Origin: Flavobacterium sp. 270
Lineage (GTDB): Bacteria > Bacteroidota > Bacteroidia > Flavobacteriales > Flavobacteriaceae
Direction: 5' to 3'
Length of the DNA stretch: 64,000 nt
Assembly (NCBI RefSeq): GCF_004368785.1
Contig: NZ_SODM01000008.1
Span: 1 to 64,000 of the forward strand
Shown here: positions 46,301 through 53,123 of the stretch, in pieces
Position numbering within the stretch: the stretch's first letter is position 1
Layout of the letters: each line of letters starts with the position of its first letter
Translations under genes and position numbers: made by a program
Notes under the pieces: generated by a model
Database searches by the model: none
What the model was told of the DNA's origin: nothing
Seen by the model: the letters and a program-made list of their open reading frames with translations, nothing else

Positions 46301-47510
46301 CTACTAAATACGAATAACTTTTGTTGTTTTTAAAATCCAGATAATTCAATCCTCCCGCATAGGTTCCGACCCACAATGAACCGTCATTTTCTTTAACCAA
46401 AGCATTGGCGAGTGTATTGCTTAATCCAAAATACGGACTGATGGTTTCGCCTATATTAATGAAATTCGAATTTGATTTATGAAAAAAGTTAAGTCCGCCA
46501 CCAACTGTTCCCAGCCAAATACTATTATGTCGGTCTTTTAGAAGACATTTTACATCATTATCAGATAAACTGTAACTCGCCAAAGCACTATGTTTTTGAC
46601 TAATAAATGCATTTTTATCTTTTTTGAAAATACACAATCCGTTTCTGGTTGCAAACCAAATCGTTTTATTGCCTATTAATAAAATATCACTAATCCAGTT
46701 GGATGAAATTGTATTTTTATTTTTCGGATTGTGCAAATAATTAATTAACTGATTCTTTCCTGCATCATACAAAAACACACCGTTTGTCTCGGTTGCAAAC
46801 CATAAATTGCCGTTACTTTCTTTAACTATCTTAATAATTTTTGCTTTGGTAAAAGAAGAATCAGCGTTCCACACAAAAGGTAAATTACGCATTGCACCCG
46901 TTTTCGGATCAAAACAAGTCAATCCTTTTGAAGTTCCTGTCAAAACACCCAATTTCTTATCATAAAATAAAGACAGCACCCTGCTTTTCTTAAACGGTGA
47001 ATTTGGATTTTTAGAAATATCCAATAATTTTTGATTTTCTCTATCGAGCTTTTTTACACCGCCAAAAGTTCCGACCCAAATATTGTTTTCCGGATCCTGA
47101 ATAATAGATGAGATATAATTTGAGCCACCTTTTTTTTGAGATAAACCTATGCTGGTAAAATCGGTTTTATTGGTATTAAAAAGATTAAGACCGTGATTTG
47201 TCCCGATCCATAATTTTTTGTCATTATCTTCTAAAATTACATTGATATGATTGTTGCTAATACTATTTTTATCTTCTCTATTACGCAAATATCTTAGAAA
47301 GTTATAACCATCATAACGCACTAAACCATTTGCAGTACCAATCCAAATAAAACCTTCTTTGGTTTGATGTATACTCGAAATGGAACTCTGTGATAAATTC
47401 TGATCGTAATTGATGTGATCAAAATACAAATTGGTAACCTGCGCCTGTAGAAAATACGGACAGATAAAAAGTAAAATAAGGGCAATGTGGTATTTGAAAC
47501 TCTTACTCAT
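43371..47510 (-). CDS. Hybrid two-component system (sensor, kinase, receiver, AraC HTH)
   Basis: A 1379-residue single-protein regulator. Signal peptide about 1-23. The periplasmic sensor (about 30-750) is built from many Reg_prop beta-propeller repeats (IWIGTANGLVRYDG, WIGTNHGLNLF) closed by a Y_Y_Y domain. A membrane helix follows near 800-825 (YLFYTSLIITSLVLFF). HisKA has His863 in NVSHEIRTPLTLI, then HATPase (DNGLGIPEN). The receiver has Asp1176 in LIITDVMMPEMDG. The C-terminal AraC domain is VKEIGMSRTVLYKKVQTL...YMVGFNDRKHFSKEFKKLY. The family senses oligosaccharides in the periplasm and activates the adjacent susCD operon. Confidence 0.96.
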   Translation of the reverse strand: MSKSFKYHIALILLFICPYFLQAQVTNLYFDHINYDQNLSQSSISSIHQTKEGFIWIGTANGLVRYDGYNFLRYLRNREDKNSISNNHINVILEDNDKKLWIGTNHGLNLFNTNKTDFTSIGLSQKKGGSNYISSIIQDPENNIWVGTFGGVKKLDRENQKLLDISKNPNSPFKKSRVLSLFYDKKLGVLTGTSKGLTCFDPKTGAMRNLPFVWNADSSFTKAKIIKIVKESNGNLWFATETNGVFLYDAGKNQLINYLHNPKNKNTISSNWISDILLIGNKTIWFATRNGLCIFKKDKNAFISQKHSALASYSLSDNDVKCLLKDRHNSIWLGTVGGGLNFFHKSNSNFINIGETISPYFGLSNTLANALVKENDGSLWVGTYAGGLNYLDFKNNKSYSYLVDPNDSENSVNTITAMVNQNASTLLCGTFNGLFRFNKNSRTFTKIPLSLKVSKKPERPITSLILDNEDIWVGTNGSGLKKVNKTGIVENFSNDDATGAISDNFITDIKSEGDFLWIATQFGLDLFDKKKKQVVKVYKSGGPNSLSSNSLTILFSDSKKRLWIGTEYDGLNYLEPKTGKFYAINNALGFTDETIKSISEDAQGNLWVSANDLLFKIKIKKFEVPFKASNFEIISYSSKDGLKAKQFSNNCSLKLNNGNLVFGSSKGLTFFNPLNMIKNENSNEIMLTKLIINNKEVNPGDPDGPLDNSITETQKITLKYGQGYIGIEFSAMNFVNPENNEYAYKLESIFDKDDWHNIGSQHHINLTDLYSGTYDLKIKTSNEDGVWNPSIKTFRITILPPWWRTWWAYLFYTSLIITSLVLFFRFMRNREALKRTIFLEQAEKERQQELYKMKLDFFTNVSHEIRTPLTLISGPVEELLRSSEEGSNLESKLKIIKNNSDRLLKLVNELMDFRKAEKGSMKIYCEQQDIVPFCFEIYESFRGIAVEKMIDYRFVLNINSIPVYFDKNQMEKVIYNLLSNAFKFTNKNGRITVAVEQKGPDSDTIEIKVKDNGLGIPENRKKKIFKNFFQLDDRGSSNLGSGIGLALSKSIVELHRGEITVQTEKDATFSTIFIITLKKGKDHLKKSQIVESENIETEFVNPISDVKTEIVSHTAEIINDENEDNKKTLLIIDDNEDILSFVYDVLREDYRVLKFLKATDALEFMEKEIPDLIITDVMMPEMDGFELCKILKTNQNTNHIPVILLTAKSSTLNRIEGLSTGADSYISKPFSIEVLKLNIINLLSAKEIMRQKYSEKFIGNTEIENLETPEGIFLKKLTQIINDNIDNSNFDVNDLVKEIGMSRTVLYKKVQTLTNQSVAGFIKNMRLKRAAYLLINSNYPVSEVSYMVGFNDRKHFSKEFKKLYKYAPTAYKSSQTETE

Positions 47511-47697
47511 AAAATGAACGGAGATTATTTACTGCAAAAATTAATTTGAATGCAATGTAAAAGAAATGCGCTGAATATGTGCGTGCTTTTGTTCTTTTTA
47601 TGGGGTGTAGATGTGTTTTTACGCTAAATTTAATAAAACAGCAATTCTATAAATCCTTCAATAATTATTAACTTTACATAGAAATTTAATCTTTCTA

Positions 47698-48555
47698 ATG
47701 CAGTCAAAAAAAAACGAACACATTCCGCTTCTTGGTCTTCAGGAATTTCAAACCGACCAAAATAAAAGCAAAGAACAGCTTTTGTTTAATGAACTGCATG
47801 GGGAGCGGCATATTCATACACCGCACCAGCATGATTTTTTTATCGTTGTGCTTTTTGATCAGGCAAAAGGTGTTCACAATATTGATTTTGTAGATTATAA
47901 AATTGGCAATCACCAGATTCATCTTTTATTTCCCGGTCAGGTTCATAAATGGAATATTGAACCAGATACAACGGGTTATCAATTGATGATTGAACGTGAT
48001 TTTTTTGAACGTTTTTCATCCAGTTTCCGGTTTTCTTTTGCCGAATATCATAATCACCCTGTTATACAGCTTGATTCGGATTCATTTCAATTAATTCATT
48101 ATGAATTTGAAGCCATAAAAAATGAGCTTACAGCAAAAGATGCTCTTCATGAATTGATTCTTTCACGCACTGCTGTAATTGCTTCTATAATTAGTAAAAC
48201 TGCAGCCAAAATATTTACCGATCAGGATGTTTTCCAGACAGAACCTCGAATTGTAAAATTTCAGGAGTTAATTGATGTTTTTTTCAAGGAAGAAAAACTG
48301 GTTTCTACTTATGCTGCAAAACTTCATATTTCGGCCAATTATCTCAATATTCTCTGCAAAAAATATTTAAAGATTTCTGCCACACAATTGATTCAGCAAA
48401 GAATTGTTTTAGAAGCCAAACGACTTCTAAAATCTACCACACTTTCGGTAAAGGAAATTGCGTTTGATTTGGGTTTTATTGATCATGCTTATTTTTCTAA
48501 TTTCTTTAAAACCCAAACTGGAACTTCGCCTTCGGATTTTCGCGATCAGTTATAA
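47698..48555 (+). CDS. AraC-family transcriptional regulator
   Basis: A 285-residue protein. The N-terminal cupin domain has HTPHQHDFFIVVLF and HLLFPGQVHKWNIE, typical of AraC ligand-binding cupins. The C-terminal double HTH is YAAKLHISANYLNILCKKYLKISATQLI and LSVKEIAFDLGFIDHAYFSNFFKTQTGTSPSDFR. It lies 76 bases upstream of the amidohydrolase gene on the same strand and is its probable regulator. The ligand is unknown. Confidence 0.92.
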   Translation: MQSKKNEHIPLLGLQEFQTDQNKSKEQLLFNELHGERHIHTPHQHDFFIVVLFDQAKGVHNIDFVDYKIGNHQIHLLFPGQVHKWNIEPDTTGYQLMIERDFFERFSSSFRFSFAEYHNHPVIQLDSDSFQLIHYEFEAIKNELTAKDALHELILSRTAVIASIISKTAAKIFTDQDVFQTEPRIVKFQELIDVFFKEEKLVSTYAAKLHISANYLNILCKKYLKISATQLIQQRIVLEAKRLLKSTTLSVKEIAFDLGFIDHAYFSNFFKTQTGTSPSDFRDQL

Positions 48556-48606
48556 ATTCTTCAAGTCTTGGCATAAATCTTTCACGGTAAATCTTTATTT
48601 ACAAAT

Positions 48607-48614
48607 TAACTTTG
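48607..48614 (+). promoter_or_regulatory. -7 box TAACTTTG for the amidohydrolase gene
   Basis: A perfect TAnnTTTG match 17 bases before the start at 48632. The -33 region is poor, compatible with an activator-dependent promoter (AraC gene upstream). Confidence 0.5.
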
Positions 48615-48631
48615 CGTAAATAATAATTAGT

Positions 48632-49972
48632 ATGAAAAACCCTGGTATATCGCGTAAAGATTTTTTAAGAAATTCTGTATTAGGAGCGGCAGGAATGGCT
48701 ATTGGTTCTGGATTTTTAAATTCGGCTCAGGCTTCTGCATTTGAAACCAATACTGCAATAAATAGTACAACCGGTAAAAATTACACTTTAAAAAATGTAA
48801 AACTAGAAACGGGTTTTGAATATGAAAATGGAGAAGTTCTACATACTAAAACTGGATTATTCTGCATAGAAATCAGTGATGGAAAAATCAAATCGGTTTT
48901 ACCCAATAAACCAAATTCTGAAGCAATTGATGCGAAAGGACTTTTAATGCTTCCTGCTTTTAGAGATATGCACATTCACCTTGATAAAACTTTTTATGAT
49001 GACTGGCAGGCGGTAAAAAGAAGAACTGGCGGTGTAAAAGGAATGATTGCGCTTGAGCAGCAAATTTTACCTGAAATGCTGCAAACTTCGACACAAAAAG
49101 CCGAAAAACTAATTGGGTTACTACAATCTCACGGAACTTCGTTTGCCCGAGGTCATGTAAATATTGAACCTACATCAAAATTACAATCGCTGAAAAATCT
49201 TCAGACTGCTTTGGAGAATAAAAAGAAAACTTTTGGTACAGAATTGGTTGCTTTTCCGCAACATGGTGTTTTTTATACTGATTCTGTTCCGTATTTAAAA
49301 GAAGCTGCCAAAATGGATATTGATTTTATTGGCGGTCTGGATCCTTTTTCCATCGACGGTGCCATAGAAAAAACAATCGATTTTACAGTACAATTGGCTT
49401 TAGACAATAAAAAAGGAATTGATATTCATTTGCATGAATCTGGAGATTCCGGATTAAAAACGGTACAATATCTGATTGATAAAGTCAACGAAAATCCAAA
49501 CCTTAAAGGAAAAACTTTTTTAAGCCATTGCTTTGTTCTGGGCAAATTAGAAAAAGCAAAACAAGAAGAAATAGCAGAAAAATTAGCAGCTGCACAAGTT
49601 GGAATTGTTTCTACAATTCCGTTTGGCGGTTTGATTATGCCTATACCTACTTTAATGCAGCGCGGTGTTACCGTAATGACCGGAAATGACAGTATTATTG
49701 ATCATTGGAATACGTTTGGAACTGGAAGCGTTTTGCAAAAAGCCAATCTTGCAGCTCAATTATACGGACAAGTAACGGAATTTAATTTGTCGAGAATGCT
49801 AAAACTGGCTACAGCTGGTTCAATTCCTCTGGATGATAAAGGTATTCAGCAATGGCCAAAAGCCGGAGATGCTGCAGATTTAGTTTTAATTGATGCTAGT
49901 TGTTCTGCAGAAGCGGTATCGAGAATGTCTCCCGTACGCTCCTTAATTCATAACGGAAATATTGTTTACTAA
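48632..49972 (+). CDS. Exported amidohydrolase, cytosine-deaminase-like
   Basis: A 446-residue protein. The N-terminus SRKDFLRNSVLGAAGMAIGSG resembles a Tat signal with one Arg replaced by Lys. The amidohydrolase barrel has metal ligands H-I-H in FRDMHIHLDKTF, His in IDIHLHESGD, His in FLSHCFVLG, and Asp in GNDSIIDHW. These match the cytosine deaminase/N-isopropylammelide group (COG0402-like). It would deaminate or hydrolyse a ring compound in the periplasm. The substrate is unknown. Confidence 0.88.
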   Translation: MKNPGISRKDFLRNSVLGAAGMAIGSGFLNSAQASAFETNTAINSTTGKNYTLKNVKLETGFEYENGEVLHTKTGLFCIEISDGKIKSVLPNKPNSEAIDAKGLLMLPAFRDMHIHLDKTFYDDWQAVKRRTGGVKGMIALEQQILPEMLQTSTQKAEKLIGLLQSHGTSFARGHVNIEPTSKLQSLKNLQTALENKKKTFGTELVAFPQHGVFYTDSVPYLKEAAKMDIDFIGGLDPFSIDGAIEKTIDFTVQLALDNKKGIDIHLHESGDSGLKTVQYLIDKVNENPNLKGKTFLSHCFVLGKLEKAKQEEIAEKLAAAQVGIVSTIPFGGLIMPIPTLMQRGVTVMTGNDSIIDHWNTFGTGSVLQKANLAAQLYGQVTEFNLSRMLKLATAGSIPLDDKGIQQWPKAGDAADLVLIDASCSAEAVSRMSPVRSLIHNGNIVY

Positions 49973-49980
49973 AAAATTAT

Positions 49981-50180
49981 TTAACACATAGAAACATAGT
50001 TTTATTGTGATAAAAAAGATGTTTCACTTTACATTAAAACACATAGCCTGAGAAAGCTTTGTCAAAGTTTTAAACTTTGACAAAGCTTAGCTTCTAAACA
50101 AACACAAAGCTATGTGTGAGAAACGAGTTTCTTTTTATATTCTTTTTTTTATTCTAAAAGCCTATGTTTCTATGTGTTAA
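49981..50180. repeat. Composite inverted-repeat element, copy C (with CTTTGTCAAAG insert)
   Basis: 200 bp with terminal arms TTAACACATAGAAACATAG and CTATGTTTCTATGTGTTAA (perfect). Inside: GTTTCACTT, ACACATAGC, an insert carrying the 33-bp palindrome at 50055-50087, then AAGCTATGTGTGAGAAACGAGTTTC. Compared with copy A the palindrome interrupts ACACATAGC/TATGTGT at its centre. Confidence 0.93.
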
Positions 50181-50219
50181 AAATAATATGCTTTTAAATT
50201 AGCCACAATCATTATATCC

Positions 50220-51107
50220 TTAGGATAAATTTTCATTAAAAAATTCAATCGTACGTTTCCAGGCTAGCTCTGCAGCTGTTTTATCATAACGCGGTGTAGA
50301 ATCGTTATGGAAACCATGATTTACATTTGGATAAATATAAGCCGTATATTTTTTATTATTTGCTTTTAAAGCTTCTTCATAAGCCGGCCAGCCTTCGGTA
50401 ACTTTGGTGTCGAGTCCAGCATAATGCAGTTGCAAAGGCGCTTTTATGTTGGGCACATCTGTTGCTGCAGGTTGTCCTCCGTAATATGGCACGGCTGCTG
50501 CAAGATCAGGGATTCGTACTGCCATCATATTTGAAATCCATCCACCGAAACAAAAACCTACTACTCCAACTTTTCCGTTGCAGGATTTGTCATTTTTTAA
50601 ATATGCTGCAGCGGCAATGAAATCTTCCAGCATTTCGTTTCTGTCTCTTTTACTCTGCATTTCACGTCCTTTGTCATCATTTCCCGGATAACCTCCAAGC
50701 GGACTAAGTGCGTCTGGTGCAAGGCTTATAAATCCTGCCAAAGCGGTTCTTCTTGCTACGTCTTCGATATAAGGGTTGAGCCCTCTGTTTTCGTGAACGA
50801 CAACTACACCTCCCAATTTCTTTTTATTGTCTTTTGGAACGCACAACAATGCTCTTATGGTTCCTCCGCCTTTTGGTGACGGGTAATTGATATACGTTTC
50901 TGTTATTCTCGGGTCGTTTGCTTTTATCTGTATCGTTTCATTATAATCTGGCGTAAGGAAACTCAGCAAAGCTGGAACTGTTAAACTACCAACTGCATAA
51001 AGCGATAATTTTTGCACAAAATCACGACGCGAGAGTCTGTTATGCGCATAATCATCATATAAATCAAATACTTCTTGTTTAATCTCTTCTTTTTTTGGAG
51101 TACTCAT
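50220..51107 (-). CDS. Dienelactone hydrolase family protein, Tat-exported
   Basis: A 295-residue protein. About 25 N-terminal polar residues precede LSRRDFVQKLSLYAVGSLTVPALL, a Tat-type signal. The DLH domain has the Cys nucleophile in VGFCFGGW (Cys186) and His in NVNHGFHND, plus the VVVVHENRGLNPYIEDVARR oxyanion region. It hydrolyses ester or lactone bonds in the periplasm. The 307-base repeat-filled gap from the phosphatase genes makes common transcription uncertain. Confidence 0.9.
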   Translation of the reverse strand: MSTPKKEEIKQEVFDLYDDYAHNRLSRRDFVQKLSLYAVGSLTVPALLSFLTPDYNETIQIKANDPRITETYINYPSPKGGGTIRALLCVPKDNKKKLGGVVVVHENRGLNPYIEDVARRTALAGFISLAPDALSPLGGYPGNDDKGREMQSKRDRNEMLEDFIAAAAYLKNDKSCNGKVGVVGFCFGGWISNMMAVRIPDLAAAVPYYGGQPAATDVPNIKAPLQLHYAGLDTKVTEGWPAYEEALKANNKKYTAYIYPNVNHGFHNDSTPRYDKTAAELAWKRTIEFFNENLS

Positions 51108-51159
51108 AACATAGAATTTTTAGCTATGTTAAATGTAAAGAAATGATTTAATATACGTG

Positions 51160-51390
51160 TGATTTTTTTACCGCAAAGAGCGCAAACATTTACGCAAGGG
51201 TTCGCAAAGTTTTTTAAAGCTTTACTTATTAAGCCTTGGGTTTTCAATACAGCATATAAAATTAAAACGCGGATAAAACAGATTTGCTTTGCAAAAGCGC
51301 GGATTTAGACGGATTTTTTAGATACAATATAAATCTGTTTTTATCCGCGTCTTCGTGATAACGAATCCGTTTAATCTGCGTCAAAATATA
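51160..51390. repeat. Two intergenic repeat types between DLH and phosphoesterase genes
   Basis: CCGCAAAGAGCGCAAACATT followed by ACGCAAGGGTTCGCAAAG, then an inverted repeat with arms 51267-51285 (ACGCGGATAAAACAGATTT) and 51331-51350 (one extra T). Further degenerate ATCCGT fragments extend to 51390. No promoter is evident. Confidence 0.75.
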
Positions 51391-51414
51391 TGTTTTTGAA
51401 TTACACTCAACGTA

Positions 51415-52929
51415 TTATTTTACATTATTAGACCATAATACGGCATTACCGGAAACGTCAAGGCTAATATTTTTATTCAGAGCTTTTACTTTTACACTAT
51501 GAGCACCTTGCGTTAAATTATTAGGGATTTCTATTCGCCATAAATGTGTACTTATAGTTTCTGGTTTTGGAAATTTGGAGATTTTCATACTGTCGTATTT
51601 TCCCTGAGTCTGCAAAAGATACTGTTTTTGAATATTAGGAGAAATGCCTTCATATTTTGTCATTTCAATCCAATTCCCTTTATCAATACTGATGTAGGCT
51701 TTTGTAAATTCATCGGCTGCGAAAATATTCGCATAAATAAAATTATCGTTTAGAATGTTTAGCGTTTTATCCCATTCGTTTACTTCTGGTACCGTAATAT
51801 CCATTTGTTTGGTGTTTGGTGCGCCCGAAACTTTATAATCGTATGTATATTCATCAGCATTAATTCCTACTGTCCAATATCCTTTTGGAGTTCCGTCGTA
51901 CATTATGGCAAAAGGAATTTGATCTCTGTCGTGCGGGCCTTCCCACCAAGAACCGCAAACAGCTCCGGCAACCAGTTCGTGAATCGGCTGTGCTCCTGCT
52001 CTGTCAAAATATTTATGATATTGTGTATGCGTATGTCCGGCACTTATCAGCACATTTTTAAAAGGTGCTAAAGTTTGAATAACCCACTCTTTGTCTTCCA
52101 TTTCTTCTAATGGAATATGCATAAACAGCTGAATCGAATTAAAATTAGCTTTCTTTACTTCGATTAAATTTTTAATAAATTCTTTTTGGGTTTCATCCAA
52201 TCTTCCAACATATCCTTTTTCGTTTACTGGGTAAATATTATTCAAAACCAGAAATAATTGATCTCCGTATTCAAAAGCATAATAAGACGGGCCAAAAATG
52301 TTTTCGAAACTTTTGTCTCTGTCCTCAAAAGCTTTTTTTTTAAAATTTAAATCGTGGTTTCCTATGGTGTAGAAAATCGGCGCTCCAATAAGTCCTAAAG
52401 TTTCTGATAAAGGTTTAAAAATTTCCAGATTATCAAAAGAAAGATCGCCAAGCGGTACAATAAAATCAATTTCTTTGTCCATCAATTCTGATGTTACCAA
52501 TTTACCCACATGATGTATATCATCCATAACATCAACTTGTGTATCTCCTAATAAAACGATTTTCGATTTTTTATTTTCGGTATTTGAAAAGAGCGGAAAA
52601 TTGTAATTTTTGGCTTCTTTTATTTCATCAAAAGGAACATAAAACTGTACACTATTCTGTTTGTTTTTCTTCGAAATATAGCTTTTTGGTTTAATTACAA
52701 AAACAGTATTTCCTTCAATTTTGGCGATGCTGTATTTTCCTTTTAAATCTGTTTTTACAATATCTTTTCCGTTAGAAATTAAAATGTTAGACAGTACTAC
52801 TTCATCCTTATCATAAACATCATTTTTGTTACTGTCTGCAAAAACAATTCCCGATATTTTTTGTTTGGACTGACCAAAACCTAAAGAAAAACTGAATATT
52901 AAAACTAAACTTATAATTGCTTTATGCAT
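51415..52929 (-). CDS. Exported calcineurin-like metallophosphoesterase (MetallophosN/C type)
   Basis: A 504-residue protein with signal about 1-19. The N-terminal beta-sandwich (about 22-120, KISGIVFADSNKNDVYDKDEV) matches the MetallophosN type. The catalytic domain has GDTQ (second ligand position H replaced by Q), GDLSFDN, GNHDLNF, a His in FMHIPLEE and GHTHTQYH. A C-terminal MetallophosC domain follows (about 370-500). The family contains phosphomonoesterases and phosphodiesterases of mostly unknown substrate. It lies 194 bases downstream of the phosphatase fusion in the same orientation. That gap holds a composite repeat. Confidence 0.9.
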   Translation of the reverse strand: MHKAIISLVLIFSFSLGFGQSKQKISGIVFADSNKNDVYDKDEVVLSNILISNGKDIVKTDLKGKYSIAKIEGNTVFVIKPKSYISKKNKQNSVQFYVPFDEIKEAKNYNFPLFSNTENKKSKIVLLGDTQVDVMDDIHHVGKLVTSELMDKEIDFIVPLGDLSFDNLEIFKPLSETLGLIGAPIFYTIGNHDLNFKKKAFEDRDKSFENIFGPSYYAFEYGDQLFLVLNNIYPVNEKGYVGRLDETQKEFIKNLIEVKKANFNSIQLFMHIPLEEMEDKEWVIQTLAPFKNVLISAGHTHTQYHKYFDRAGAQPIHELVAGAVCGSWWEGPHDRDQIPFAIMYDGTPKGYWTVGINADEYTYDYKVSGAPNTKQMDITVPEVNEWDKTLNILNDNFIYANIFAADEFTKAYISIDKGNWIEMTKYEGISPNIQKQYLLQTQGKYDSMKISKFPKPETISTHLWRIEIPNNLTQGAHSVKVKALNKNISLDVSGNAVLWSNNVK

Positions 52930-52960
52930 ACTATTATTTTTATTCTATTGTCTACAATTA

Positions 52961-53105
52961 TTAAACACATAGGAACATAGATTTTATTAAAAAAAAAGGA
53001 AAAAAGACAAATTTATTTCTCACACATAGTCCCGAAGCCTCGGGATGTATTCAAACAAGTGAAACGCCTTTTCCTATTTACAATAACTATGTTTCTATGT
53101 GTTAA
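52961..53105. repeat. Composite inverted-repeat element, copy D (with TCCCGAAGCCTCGGGA insert)
   Basis: The terminal arms are TTAAACACATAGGAACATAG-type and CTATGTTTCTATGTGTTAA. Read on the minus strand: GTTTCACTT, then a palindrome TCCCGAGGCTTCGGGA (53030-53045), then CTATGTGTGAGAAAT. The central hairpin is thus different from copies B and C but occupies the same position. Confidence 0.9.
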
Positions 53106-53123
53106 AAATAAAATTATAGGTTA

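Noticed and set aside
43371..47510. Several plus-strand open frames of 60-130 codons inside the hybrid two-component gene
   Set aside because: They are antisense shadows of a continuous, fully recognisable 1379-residue protein and show no domain.
48607..48614. A full consensus -33/-7 promoter for the amidohydrolase gene
   Set aside because: The -7 box is perfect but the only TTG upstream is 36 bases away, so I report only the -7 box.
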